Part shown: piece by piece, positions 16,329-25,145 of the stretch
Position numbering within the stretch: position 1 is the first letter of the stretch
How the letters are laid out: each line of letters starts with the position of its first letter
Source: JAICLV01 sp036380925
Lineage (GTDB): Bacteria > Actinomycetota > Actinomycetes > Acidothermales > Acidothermaceae
DNA length: 33,236 nt
Assembly (NCBI GenBank): GCA_036380925.1
Contig: DASVDW010000054.1
Span: 1-33,236, forward strand
Reading direction: 5' to 3'
Position numbers and translations under genes: made by a program
The notes under the pieces: generated by a model
Told to the model about the DNA's origin: nothing
The model's database searches: none
The model's input: the letters and a program-made list of their open reading frames with translations, nothing else

Positions 16329-17452
16329 AGTACGTCGAGGAGTACCGCGACCCTCAGCTCGCGCGTCAACTGTTGGCACAGATCCACGCGGCGACGACGA
16401 GACCGTGGAGTCTGATGGAGGTTTGCGGGGGGCAGACCAACACCATCGTGCGGCAAGGCATCGACGACGTGTTGCCCGAAGGGTTGCGGATGGTGCACGG
16501 CCCGGGTTGCCCGGTGTGCGTGACACCGCTGGAGATGGTTGACAAGGCCTGCGCGATCGCGGTCAGGCCTGAGGTGACCTTCACCAGTTACGGCGACATG
16601 CTACGGGTGCCCGGCTCGCACAGCGACTTGCTGTCACTCAAGGCGCGCGGCGCCGACGTGCGCGTCGTCTACTCCCCCATGGAGGCGGTGCGCATCGCGC
16701 GCGAGGAGCCGCGTCGACAGGTCGTTTTCTTCGCCGTCGGATTTGAGACCACCGCGCCAGCGAACGCGATGGCGGTCATTCGCGCCCATCAGCTGGGATT
16801 GTCGAACTTCAGCATCCTGGTGAGCCACGTTCTCGTGCCGCCCGCGATAACCGCGATCCTGGACGACGAGGAGTGCGGGATCGACGGATTCCTCGCCGCC
16901 GGACACGTTTGCGCGGTGATGGGCTGGCGGGAGTATGAGCCGATCGCGGCGCGCTACCGGGTGCCGATCGTGGTCACCGGGTTTGAACCGCTCGATTTGC
17001 TTGAGGGCATCTTGATGGCGGTTCAGCAACTGGAGAGCGGTCGCGCGCAGGTGGAGAACCAGTACATCCGAGCGGTGCGTCGCGACGGGAACCAGCATGC
17101 GCAAGACGCGGTGCGGTCGGTGTTTCGTGTGGCCGACCGAACCTGGCGCGGTGTTGGGCGCATCCCGAGCAGCGGCCTCGAGCTATCCGCGTCGTTCCGG
17201 CCGTTCGACGCGGCGCTGCGGTTCTGCGTCGACGACATCGAGACCCAGGAGAACCCAGCGTGTATCGCAGGAGCGATCCTGCGGGGCACTCGGTTGCCGA
17301 CGCAGTGCCCGATGTACGGCGGCGCCTGCACACCGCGAACCCCGCTGGGTGCGCCGATGGTCTCAAGTGAGGGCACCTGCGCCGCCTTCTACAACGCGGG
17401 CCGCCTCGCCGAGACCGGCGCGCCGGCCCGCACGGCAGGGAGCGTGTCATGA
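16325..17452 (+). CDS. hypD: Hydrogenase maturation protein HypD
   Basis: [4Fe-4S] scaffold protein of 375 residues on which, together with HypC, the Fe(CN)2CO moiety is assembled. Motifs seen: MEVCGGQTNTIVRQGI near the N-terminus, HGPGCPVCVTP with the redox-active CxxC, FFAVGFETTAPANA, GFEPLDLLEGIL, and the C-terminal cluster region with QCPMYGGACTPRTPLG and SSEGTCAAFYNAGR. The GTG start (VKYVEEYRDP) overlaps the hypC stop; the longer in-frame reading upstream is a hypC shadow. The stop overlaps the hypE ATG. Length and motifs are complete. Confidence 0.96.
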   Translation: MKYVEEYRDPQLARQLLAQIHAATTRPWSLMEVCGGQTNTIVRQGIDDVLPEGLRMVHGPGCPVCVTPLEMVDKACAIAVRPEVTFTSYGDMLRVPGSHSDLLSLKARGADVRVVYSPMEAVRIAREEPRRQVVFFAVGFETTAPANAMAVIRAHQLGLSNFSILVSHVLVPPAITAILDDEECGIDGFLAAGHVCAVMGWREYEPIAARYRVPIVVTGFEPLDLLEGILMAVQQLESGRAQVENQYIRAVRRDGNQHAQDAVRSVFRVADRTWRGVGRIPSSGLELSASFRPFDAALRFCVDDIETQENPACIAGAILRGTRLPTQCPMYGGACTPRTPLGAPMVSSEGTCAAFYNAGRLAETGAPARTAGSVS

Positions 17453-18531
17453 AAACGACGGACGACGCCGCGGCGGCGCTCGGAATCGCCGGCGCGGCGT
17501 GCCCCACGCCACACGTGGAGGCTGAGCGGGTGTTGCTCGGCCACGGCTCGGGCGGTTTGCTGTCCAGCGAGCTGCTTCGCGACGTCATCATTCCCGCGCT
17601 CGGCCCCGCCGCCCCCGGTGGCGCGCTCGAAGATGGAGCCGTTGTCCATGTGACGTCTCAAGATCTCGTGCTCAGCACTGACTCGTTCGTCGTCAGCCCA
17701 TTGTTCTTCGCCGGCGGGGACATCGGCACGCTCGCCGTCCACGGGACCGTCAACGATCTCGCGATGATGGGCTCCCTGCCGGTCGCCCTCACGGTCGCGT
17801 TCGTGATCGAAGAGGGGTTCCCGATGGCGGATCTGCGCCGGGTGTGCGCGTCCATTGGCGCCGCAGCGTCCGCCGTCGGGGCGCCGGTGGTCACCGGCGA
17901 CACCAAGGTCGTCGGAAAAGGCGCGGCGGACGGCCTTTTCGTCACCACAACCGGGTTGGGGCGTCGGCTACCCCAGCTGAACCCGAGCGCCGAGCGCGCC
18001 GAAGTGGGGGACGTCGTCATCGTGTCGGCGCCGATCGGCTCGCACGGAACAACGATCTTGAGCACGCGGGCAGGCCTCGCGTTCGAGGCCGACATCGCGT
18101 CCGACACGCGTCCGCTGCACTGGCTGGTCGCGACAATGGCGACGGTGGCCGGTGACGAGATCCACGTGTTGCGCGACCCCACACGGGGCGGTGTCGCATC
18201 GACGTTGAACGAGATCGCACAAAGCTCGAAGGTGCGAATTCGTTTGGAGGAGTCGGCGATTCCCGTTCCGCCTGCGGTGAGCGCCGTGTGCGAGATGCTC
18301 GGGCTGGATCCGCTGCACGTGGCCAACGAGGGATGCCTGCTGGCCGTGGTGACGCGTGACGCCGCCGATCGGGTGCTGGCCGTCATGCGCACGCTGCGCG
18401 AGGGCCACGAGGCAAGAGTGATCGGTGAAGTGATCGAGGGCGCTGGGCCGCGCGTCGTCATGCGAACCCGCATCGGCTCGACGCGCATCGTCGACATGCT
18501 CGTCGGCGAACAACTCCCCCGCATTTGTTAA
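17449..18531 (+). CDS. hypE: Hydrogenase maturation protein HypE
   Basis: PurM-like ATPase of 360 residues that dehydrates the thiocarboxamide on its C-terminal cysteine to a thiocyanate, the source of the CN ligands. The C-terminus is exactly PRIC, with the terminal Cys that HypF modifies. Other blocks: LLGHGSGGLLSSELL near the N-terminus, LSTDSFVVSPLFFAGGDIG, GTVNDLAMMG, VTGDTKVVGKG, DPTRGGVASTLNEIA and ANEGCLLAVV. The ATG overlaps the hypD stop. It ends 5 bases from the stop of the convergent ferredoxin gene, with no visible hairpin between. The N-terminus carries about 20 extra residues before the usual family start. Confidence 0.96.
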   Translation: MKTTDDAAAALGIAGAACPTPHVEAERVLLGHGSGGLLSSELLRDVIIPALGPAAPGGALEDGAVVHVTSQDLVLSTDSFVVSPLFFAGGDIGTLAVHGTVNDLAMMGSLPVALTVAFVIEEGFPMADLRRVCASIGAAASAVGAPVVTGDTKVVGKGAADGLFVTTTGLGRRLPQLNPSAERAEVGDVVIVSAPIGSHGTTILSTRAGLAFEADIASDTRPLHWLVATMATVAGDEIHVLRDPTRGGVASTLNEIAQSSKVRIRLEESAIPVPPAVSAVCEMLGLDPLHVANEGCLLAVVTRDAADRVLAVMRTLREGHEARVIGEVIEGAGPRVVMRTRIGSTRIVDMLVGEQLPRIC

Positions 18532-18536
18532 GCCGG

Positions 18537-19976
18537 TCAGCTGGCCGCCCTGCCTGACGCACGGCAATCGGCGCACCGGCCGTCGTCCGGCAACTTGACG
18601 CCCGCTTCGGCGAGGCGCGCGACGAGCGCCGGGGCAGGCAGTCGCGTTCCGCACCCAACGCATCGGCGAAGCGAGGTCGTCGTCAGCTCGCGCTCGGCTT
18701 TCAGGTCCGTCGGTTTGATCCCGCGGCGCAGCGTCAACGCATGCTCGGGGCAACGCGCCACGCACGCGCCGCACGCGACACAGCTGGCGTGGCTGAACAA
18801 CAGCGTCCAGCGCGTCGTCGATTCGCTCACCGCCAGGGCTCTTGCCGGGCAGCGTTCGACGCACACGCCGCACGCCGTGCATGAGTCTTCGTCGCACGAC
18901 AGCACACCGAGCGGAGCGGGATCAGCGGAGATGAAGGCGGTCGCCGCCGGGAAATCGCCGAGTGACTCGACGGTGCCCGCTGGCTCCCGGAGCGTGAGCG
19001 CAGCCGGCGTCGGCGTCGCGCGCACGCCGACGGGCAGGTCGCGCAGGAGCCGGGGCACCGGCGCGTCGGGCGTCCACGAATCTCGCGCGGCGTCGCATGA
19101 CGTGACCGTCACTTCCGCTGCCCCATGCGACAAAGGCTGCAACACCCAGGCGGGCGTGAGGGCGCGCACGCACGGCACCCGCAGTCGCAACCATGCCGTG
19201 CCTGTGTCGGGCGTCGGCGAGTCGTCCGCGTCGGCGCAAGCCCACCAAAGGCCGACGGGCAGGCTCAGCTCGCGGGCCGCGACGAGCACGTGCCGCAGGA
19301 AGCGCTCCCAGATTTCGCGAGGTAGCGTCGCAATTTGCAGCACGTCGGCAGGGCAGGCCAGGACACAGGCGCCGCAGCCGTCACACTTTGAGGTGTCGGT
19401 CGTCGGTAGGCCGCCGTTCATGACGAGCGCGGACGCCGAGCAGCTGTCGACGCAGATGTGACACAGCGGGCTGGCACTGCAGCGTTCGCTTTTCAACTGC
19501 GGTACGTGGTGCTCAGCACGCAGCCGTCCGGTCAGCACGGCGCGCCGATTGAGGCTGCGGGCTCTTGGCGCCGCGACGTTGACGGCCGACGCGAACAAGG
19601 GCCCGGTGAGCGCGGCAGACGCCGCCGCGACGGCTGCGAGTTTGGCGGCCTGTTCGGCGCCAGCGGCCAGCAGGTCGGCCGGGTCGATGACGACCTGCGT
19701 GCCGGTCGTCAACCAGTCATTCGCTCGCCCGCGCAGCGCGCCGACACCCAGTTGGCCCTGGTGCGACCTGCAGGGCAGCACCACGACAAAGTCCGCGGCG
19801 TGTTGTCGCAGCGCGGTCGAAAGCGCGCGTGAGCCGGTGCACAGATCGCGCACTTGCCGCACAACGGCATCGGGAGCGAGGCGCCGCAGGTGCGCCGCCG
19901 TGGTGGTCGCCGCCCATTGACCGCCGTCGCGCCCGTCGCAAGCGAGGATTGCGACACGGTCGCTGGACGGCGCCAT
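18537..19976 (-). CDS. Multi-cluster ferredoxin with MvhD-like modules, molybdoenzyme-associated
   Basis: Cytoplasmic iron-sulfur protein of 479 residues without signal peptide or membrane helices. Cysteine groups are 166/172/175/179 (CSASPLCHICVDSC), 198/201/204/208, 366/369/372/376 and 399/402/405/409, the last three being standard CxxCxxCxxxC motifs, so up to four [4Fe-4S] clusters. A final CxxC...CxxC pair (439/442, 468/471) looks like a zinc ribbon. Two stretches, about 8-75 and 240-300, resemble MvhD, the delta subunit of F420-non-reducing hydrogenase (LCTGS...HAADFVVVLPC and RVPCVRALTPAWVL...VTSC). It is the last gene of the molybdoenzyme operon, and its ATG overlaps the TorD stop as TGATG. 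Comparable ferredoxin-TorD pairs occur beside formate dehydrogenase genes. Its role, electron transfer to the enzyme or a part in its assembly, is open. Confidence 0.75.
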   Translation of the reverse strand: MAPSSDRVAILACDGRDGGQWAATTTAAHLRRLAPDAVVRQVRDLCTGSRALSTALRQHAADFVVVLPCRSHQGQLGVGALRGRANDWLTTGTQVVIDPADLLAAGAEQAAKLAAVAAASAALTGPLFASAVNVAAPRARSLNRRAVLTGRLRAEHHVPQLKSERCSASPLCHICVDSCSASALVMNGGLPTTDTSKCDGCGACVLACPADVLQIATLPREIWERFLRHVLVAARELSLPVGLWWACADADDSPTPDTGTAWLRLRVPCVRALTPAWVLQPLSHGAAEVTVTSCDAARDSWTPDAPVPRLLRDLPVGVRATPTPAALTLREPAGTVESLGDFPAATAFISADPAPLGVLSCDEDSCTACGVCVERCPARALAVSESTTRWTLLFSHASCVACGACVARCPEHALTLRRGIKPTDLKAERELTTTSLRRCVGCGTRLPAPALVARLAEAGVKLPDDGRCADCRASGRAAS

Positions 19977-20641
19977 CAGCGGCTTGCTGTTTGCGCTTCC
20001 ACCTGACTGGTCAGCGCGCTAAGCCAGGCGGGAGTGAGATCGGCGAGGGCTTGGTAGTACGGGTGTTTGGCTTCCGCCCGCACCGCTTGGCAAAACCGCG
20101 GGACCCACCGCGTCAGGTGTTGCGTCAGCAGGGCGTGGGCGACGGTGGGCTCGTGATTTCGGCCAAGGCACCAGGTCAAGGCCTCGCACTCGACGACGAG
20201 ATGGTCCGGCAGCTCACCCGGCCGCGGTCGCATCGCCAACCCGGCCCGGTGGTAGAGAGCGAGCACCGCGCCCGCGGCCGTGGCCATCATGACGCCGCGT
20301 TCGGGTGGCGAGTCGTGGTCCCACATCGACTCGTACGGCGGGCACGGGGTGCGTCCCGGACCGACAAACAGGCGCTCGTGTTCTTCCACCAGGCCCGGCG
20401 TGTCGACCGCCTCTGCGAGCGAGATGAGGCGTTGCGGATCGACGCCGAGCCGGCCGGCGGCCGCGAGCGCCAGGGCGCCACCGGGGTCGGCGCGTTCGTC
20501 CGCGCAGGCGGGCGTTGCCTGCGCCTGCAACGACCGTTTGTCGGCGCAGTCGAGTGGGTCAGACCACCAGTCGGCCAGCAGTTGCGCCGTTCCCCACAGC
20601 GGAACGGTGTCAGGGGTGACTCCTACCTGGGAGAAGGTCAC
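19976..20641 (-). CDS. TorD/DmsD-family molybdoenzyme chaperone
   Basis: Cytoplasmic all-helical chaperone of 221 residues that binds the Tat signal and apo-form of a molybdoenzyme until cofactor insertion. The family hallmark is present: EEHERLFVGP followed by PCPPYES, matching the E-x-x-x-LF-x-G ... P-x-E-S pattern. Further helices VVECEALTWCLGRN and ALLTQHLTRWVPRFC match the region with the conserved H-L-x-x-W-x-P motif. The start is GTG 20641, overlapping the NrfD stop as GTGA; the stop shares one base with the next ATG. Its client is almost certainly the twin-arginine molybdoenzyme at the head of this operon. Confidence 0.88.
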   Translation of the reverse strand: MTFSQVGVTPDTVPLWGTAQLLADWWSDPLDCADKRSLQAQATPACADERADPGGALALAAAGRLGVDPQRLISLAEAVDTPGLVEEHERLFVGPGRTPCPPYESMWDHDSPPERGVMMATAAGAVLALYHRAGLAMRPRPGELPDHLVVECEALTWCLGRNHEPTVAHALLTQHLTRWVPRFCQAVRAEAKHPYYQALADLTPAWLSALTSQVEAQTASR

Positions 20642-21921
20642 GTCAACGCCTCTTGCGCCACAGGCGCGGTGACGTGCGCGGCCACCTCGGGCGCCGGGGG
20701 TGACTCGGGTGGCCGCGAGAGCACCTTGAGCCGCCGGTACCCGATCGTGATGAACGTCGCCAGCAGCGCGAACATCCCGATGACGATGGAGATCTCCACC
20801 CAGGTCGGGTGGTAGGTGCCCGTGTACACGAAAGACGTCTTGTCGCTTTGGTACGTGCCTTTCGCGATGCCGGGCGGCAGTTGCATGATCGGGCGCACCA
20901 GGCCGCCGACCACAAGCTCAATGCGGTAGGCGTAGACGCCGACCATGGCGAGCAACGCGCCCACGGCGACGAGCGCTCGTGAGGAACGGAACCGGGGCGT
21001 CATCAGCAGGACGAGCGGCACGACACCACCGACGATCCACTCGAGCCAGAACACGGTTTGCCACGAGCCGCCAGGCAGGATCAGGTTCAGCGCCGCCCGC
21101 TCCCGCGGGACGTTGCCCCACAGGATCGTGATGTAGTCGCACGCGACGAGGAACAGGTCGACGCACAGGCTCACCACGAGCAGATTGGTCACGACCCGCC
21201 AGGTCTGTTCCGGTACCCGGACGTGGGCGAACCACTGCGCGGCGACTGCGACGACCGCCACCAAGGCGGTGCCGGACAGGATCGCCGACGTCACGAACAG
21301 CGGTGCCATCAGCGCTGTGTTCCACCACGTTCGGGCGATCTGCAGTCCGAAGATCCAGGCCGTGATCGAGTGCAGCAGAACCGCCGTCGGCAGACCGATG
21401 TAGGCGAGCACGCGGACGGTTTTCGCCAGACCGGTCGGGGACTTCTCGCGCCGATGCAGCACGGTGAGGTCGACCGCGGCGAACACGAAGTAGGCCGCGA
21501 TGATGCCGACGTCCCAGATCAGCGGCGAAGCCCAGTGCGGATGCGCGACCAGATTCAAAATGCGATCAGGACGGCCGAGGTCCGGGATGATCATCAGTCC
21601 GGCGCACGTGACGGACGCCAACGCTGTCAACACGCCGAGCTTCGAGAGCGGTTTCAGCGATCGGACGCCGAACACTTCGGCGGCCGACGCCACGATGAGC
21701 CCGCCGGCCGACAGGCCGACGAAGAACGCGAACGTGACGATGTAGGCGCCCCACGAGACGACGTCTCGCATCCCCGTGACCCGAAGGCCTTGGGTGAGTT
21801 GGTAGATCCAAGTCCCGAACCCAAGCGCGACGAGCAGGCCGAGAAGACCCGACCAAGCCTGGAGTCCGCGCCGGTTGAGCCTGGACCGGATTGCGTGGCT
21901 CGCGTGTGCGGTCGCCATCAT
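20638..21921 (-). CDS. NrfD/PsrC-type quinone-reactive membrane subunit
   Basis: Heme-free integral membrane subunit of 427 residues that exchanges electrons between the Fe-S subunit and menaquinone. About ten hydrophobic helices can be drawn, for example LLGLLVALGFGTWIY, WGAYIVTFAFFVGLSAGG, LGVLTALASVTCAGLMI, WDVGIIAAYFVFAAVD, and the last at WVEISIVIGMFALLATF. The pattern VSWGAYIVTFAFFVGLSAGG with IPDLGRPDR is typical of the NrfD family. The C-terminus is a Pro/Ala-rich cytoplasmic tail. ATG 21921 overlaps the stop of the Fe-S gene as ATGA; ATG 21918 is equally possible. With the two preceding genes it forms a complex iron-sulfur molybdoenzyme set. Confidence 0.93.
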   Translation of the reverse strand: MMATAHASHAIRSRLNRRGLQAWSGLLGLLVALGFGTWIYQLTQGLRVTGMRDVVSWGAYIVTFAFFVGLSAGGLIVASAAEVFGVRSLKPLSKLGVLTALASVTCAGLMIIPDLGRPDRILNLVAHPHWASPLIWDVGIIAAYFVFAAVDLTVLHRREKSPTGLAKTVRVLAYIGLPTAVLLHSITAWIFGLQIARTWWNTALMAPLFVTSAILSGTALVAVVAVAAQWFAHVRVPEQTWRVVTNLLVVSLCVDLFLVACDYITILWGNVPRERAALNLILPGGSWQTVFWLEWIVGGVVPLVLLMTPRFRSSRALVAVGALLAMVGVYAYRIELVVGGLVRPIMQLPPGIAKGTYQSDKTSFVYTGTYHPTWVEISIVIGMFALLATFITIGYRRLKVLSRPPESPPAPEVAAHVTAPVAQEALT

Positions 21922-22652
21922 GCACCACTTCCGCTTTGGGTGGACCCGTCGCCTAGGTCGCGACGCGCGGCGGTCTCGTAGAAGACGTCGGGCTTTGTGC
22001 CGAGCTCGTCGAGGAGCCGCTTGGCGCCTTCCTCGTTCACCAGCTTGCTGACCTCGCTGTTGGGGTCGTTGAGGTCGCCGAACACACGCGCCCCCGCCGG
22101 GCATTGCTCCACGCAGAACGGCTCTTGGCCGGCGTCGAGCAACTCCGCGCACATCGTGCACTTCTCAACGACGCCGCGTGGTCGCTCGGGTGTGAAGACC
22201 AGACGACCGTCCGATCGGTAGTCCTCCCCGTACCCGACCGTGAAATCGTCGGCGTGTTGGGCGTCGCCCCAGTTGAACACCCGCACGCCGTAGGGACAAG
22301 CCGCGACGCAGTAGCGGCAACCGATGCAGCGCTCGTAGTCGATGAGCACCACGCCGTCGTCGCGGCGGAAGGTCGCACCGACCGGGCACACCTTCACGCA
22401 GGGGGCGTCCTGGCAGTGCTGGCATGCGGTGGGCTGGTAGGCAAGCGAGACATTCGGGAACTCCCCCGCCGGCACGTCGACGTTCTCACTCGCCGGCGCC
22501 TTTGCGCTCGACGCTGGTGGAGCTGTGAGCACGCGGTTCCACCAGTAGCCCAGCGGCTGGTTGTTGATCTCCTTGCAGGCCACTGCGCAGGTCCAGCAGC
22601 CGATGCACCGGCTCTGGTCAATGACCATCCCCCAACGCTTTTGGTCAGCCAT
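21918..22652 (-). CDS. Four-cluster Fe-S subunit of the molybdoenzyme (DmsB/PhsB/TtrB type)
   Basis: Electron-transfer subunit of 244 residues with 16 cysteines in four clusters: CIGCWTCAVAC, CQHCQDAPCVKVC, CIGCRYCVAAC and CTMC...CVEQC. This is the arrangement of DmsB, PsrB, TtrB and NrfC. It has no signal peptide, so it would be exported together with the Tat-bearing catalytic subunit. It transfers electrons between the catalytic subunit and NrfD. ATG 22652 lies 6 bases after the catalytic subunit stop; the N-terminus MADQKRWGMVIDQSRCIGC is the standard family start. A loop between clusters 1 and 2 is Ala/Pro-rich (about 43-62). The C-terminal 50 residues are polar. Confidence 0.94.
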   Translation of the reverse strand: MADQKRWGMVIDQSRCIGCWTCAVACKEINNQPLGYWWNRVLTAPPASSAKAPASENVDVPAGEFPNVSLAYQPTACQHCQDAPCVKVCPVGATFRRDDGVVLIDYERCIGCRYCVAACPYGVRVFNWGDAQHADDFTVGYGEDYRSDGRLVFTPERPRGVVEKCTMCAELLDAGQEPFCVEQCPAGARVFGDLNDPNSEVSKLVNEEGAKRLLDELGTKPDVFYETAARRDLGDGSTQSGSGA

Positions 22653-22658
22653 GACGAC

Positions 22659-25145
22659 TCAGCCCTTCGCTCGCTCGACTTGCACCAGGCAGTCGAAGTA
22701 GGCGGCGTTCGAACGGAAATTGGGGACCACCGCCTGCGTGGGATTGGCGATCTGGTGCGTGAGGTTGTTCGGATGGCCCTCGATGTAATGCTTGACCTTC
22801 ACGGTGTCCCAGCCGCCTTGGTAGCAGTTGACCACCCCGGGCTTGATTCCTTCGGTGAGCCGCGCGTAGACCTTCATCGCGCCCCGGTCGTTGTACACCC
22901 GGACGACGTCGCCGTCCTTGACGCCCCGGGCGCGCGCGTCCGCCGGGTTGATCTCAAGGAAGCCCTGGCCGCCGTTGTTGATTTCCTTGAGCCACGGCAG
23001 GTTGCTGTACTGCGAGTGCGTTCGGAATCTGGTGTGGGTGCTCAAGAAGACCAGCGGATACTTCCCGAACAGCGGGTTCGAGGGAGACGCCTCAATGGGT
23101 TCTTTGTGGTCGCAGACCGCCTGGTCGAACGGCACCAGCATCTCGACATAGAACTCAATCTTGCCGGTCTTTGTCGGGAATGACTTGTCGAAGAACGGAA
23201 CGTAGGGGATCGTCGGCGTGTTCAGGTGAGGGGCGCCGCTGGTCAGCTGCGACCAAGTCAATCCCGCGACGTTGCTGTCGGCGTCAGGGTCGCCGATGTG
23301 CAGGATGTCTTTCAGGTAGTCGTCGGCGGTCTTGTCGAAGTACTTGCCGAAGCCCATTTCTTGCGCGACAAGCGTCACCGCGTCGAGGTCGGACTTCGAC
23401 TCCCACAGCGGGCTGATGACCTTAGGCATGTACTGGAGGTAGAAGTTGTTGCTGGAGAGCAGGTCGGTCTTCTCCAGATAGGTGCACGCCGGTAGCACGA
23501 TGTCTGCCAGATCCGCCGTCGCCGACATCACGTAATCGGAGACGACCAGGAAGTCGAGTGACTTCAGCGCCTTCACGACCTTGTTCCGGTCGGACATCTG
23601 CTGCGCGTAGTTGTCGACCATGAACCAAGCCGCCCTTACGGGGTAGGGCTTGTTCTCCAGCATGGCGTCGCATGCCTCCATCGGCTCGAGAACCGTGAAG
23701 GACGTCGTCCCTTCGGGAGCCCACCAGCCCGGGAGGTCGAAGGCGGTCGTCGTGAGGCCGCCGGCGAACGTCGTGACCCCGCCGCCGTGGACTCCGATGT
23801 TTCCGCCCAAGGCCTGCAAGGTGAGCAGCGCCTGCATGGTGAGGTCGCCGTGGTACCAGTGCGAGAGGCCGAATCCGGCCCGGATCCCGACCGGATGATT
23901 GGTGGCGAACAGCGCCGCGAGGGTGGTCACCTGTTGTGCCGTGAGGTCCGTGATCTCCGCCGTGTGCTCCGGGGTGTACTTCGCCATGGCGTCGGCGAGC
24001 ACCTGCAACGCGGTGGGCGCGGACAGGCCGCCGACGTCGAACGTGCCGAGCAGCTGGACTGATTTCGGGTCCGCGGCGCCGGCCGCCCGCGGCTGACCGC
24101 TGGAGTCGACGAGCACGTAGTCGTCCTTGCCCGCCAGCCCGATGTCGGTGGTCCGCAGCAGCTTCTTCGTTTGGGGATGCACGAGGTACGGCGCGACGGT
24201 GTAGGCCCGCAGGTACGACTCGTCGTAGGCCTTGTGCGTGATCAGGTAGTTGATGACGCCGTCGATGAGAGCGGTGTCGGATCCTGGTCGTGCCGGAAGC
24301 CAGAGGTCTGCCGCGGCTGACGTGGGTGTGAACCGCGGGTCGACGACGACGAGCTTCGCCCCTTTCGACTTGGCGTCCATGATGGTGCGCCAGTCCGGGA
24401 TCGAGGTTTCGGCGACATTGTTCGCCCACAGCACGATGAGCTTGGAGTTGAGGAAGTCGGTCCCCTCATGACCGTCGAATAACCCGCCGCCGTTGTCCGG
24501 GTTCGTTGGGTCGACGAGCACGTAGTTCCAGCCCGCCGGCGTGGCGGAGTCTCCCTCGTTATCCCCCTCGAAGTCGCCGGCGGACGCCCCGATCACACTG
24601 GCCAGCCGGAATCCGACGCCGACCACGCCCTCGAGCAGCGCGAGGGAGCCGGTGTACGGCGCGATCCACACCGAGGGCTTGCCGTACTTGGCCTGAATCT
24701 CGCCGAACTTTTGCGCGATCGTGGACGCCGCCTCTTCCCAACTGATGCGTTCCCATTTCCCTGACCCGCGCTCCCCAACGCGCCGATACGGATACTTGAC
24801 GCGATCAGGGCTGTAGGTGTTTTGAATCTGGCTGAGTCCACGCAAACAGATGCGTGGGTTGAACTTCTGCGCGAGCGCGCCGGAGATCGCGGTGTCCTCC
24901 CACGGCGCCGCTTTGACCATGACGGGGTGGCCGTTCTCCACCTCGATCAAGTGACCGCACGCGCCGTCGCAGTTGTTTGAGTGCCCGGTTCGAAAAACCT
25001 GCCTCTTCGCCGCGGTCGTCGCGGCCGCGGCCACGTCGCCGGCGGGCTCCGACTCGAGCAAGAATCGAAGGCGCGGCCCGGCGGCCAGCGCCCCAGCGCC
25101 GATTGCCATCCCGCCAAGAAACTGTCGGCGACGAAGTTCGACCAC
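22659..25145 (-). CDS. Tat-exported molybdopterin oxidoreductase catalytic subunit (DMSO reductase superfamily)
   Basis: Catalytic subunit of 828 residues binding Mo/W-bis-MGD and one [4Fe-4S] cluster. GTG 25145 is chosen because it opens directly on a twin-arginine signal (RRRQFLGG, then a hydrophobic stretch to about 35) and follows GAGAGG by 9 bases; the longer upstream reading lacks family sequence. The cluster ligands are His55, Cys59, Cys63 and Cys100 (HSNNCDGAC ... CLRG): His replaces the first Cys, as in nitrate-reductase-type enzymes. Yet CLRG and the following YSPDRVKYPYRRVGERG look DmsA-like. The segment GDNEGDSATPAG aligns by eye with the Mo-ligand loop of DMSO reductase, suggesting Ser200; nearby Asp residues are alternatives. 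Later blocks include LVVVDPRFTPTSA and the C-terminal dinucleotide-binding VFLSTHTRFRTHSQY. The substrate cannot be assigned. Confidence 0.9.
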   Translation of the reverse strand: MVELRRRQFLGGMAIGAGALAAGPRLRFLLESEPAGDVAAAATTAAKRQVFRTGHSNNCDGACGHLIEVENGHPVMVKAAPWEDTAISGALAQKFNPRICLRGLSQIQNTYSPDRVKYPYRRVGERGSGKWERISWEEAASTIAQKFGEIQAKYGKPSVWIAPYTGSLALLEGVVGVGFRLASVIGASAGDFEGDNEGDSATPAGWNYVLVDPTNPDNGGGLFDGHEGTDFLNSKLIVLWANNVAETSIPDWRTIMDAKSKGAKLVVVDPRFTPTSAAADLWLPARPGSDTALIDGVINYLITHKAYDESYLRAYTVAPYLVHPQTKKLLRTTDIGLAGKDDYVLVDSSGQPRAAGAADPKSVQLLGTFDVGGLSAPTALQVLADAMAKYTPEHTAEITDLTAQQVTTLAALFATNHPVGIRAGFGLSHWYHGDLTMQALLTLQALGGNIGVHGGGVTTFAGGLTTTAFDLPGWWAPEGTTSFTVLEPMEACDAMLENKPYPVRAAWFMVDNYAQQMSDRNKVVKALKSLDFLVVSDYVMSATADLADIVLPACTYLEKTDLLSSNNFYLQYMPKVISPLWESKSDLDAVTLVAQEMGFGKYFDKTADDYLKDILHIGDPDADSNVAGLTWSQLTSGAPHLNTPTIPYVPFFDKSFPTKTGKIEFYVEMLVPFDQAVCDHKEPIEASPSNPLFGKYPLVFLSTHTRFRTHSQYSNLPWLKEINNGGQGFLEINPADARARGVKDGDVVRVYNDRGAMKVYARLTEGIKPGVVNCYQGGWDTVKVKHYIEGHPNNLTHQIANPTQAVVPNFRSNAAYFDCLVQVERAKG

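Noticed and set aside
21058..21981. 307-residue plus-strand frame antisense to NrfD (and similar ones at 9252-10115, 19829-20815, 29664-30869, 31830-33176)
   Set aside because: No recognisable domain, biased composition, and complete overlap with well-identified genes.
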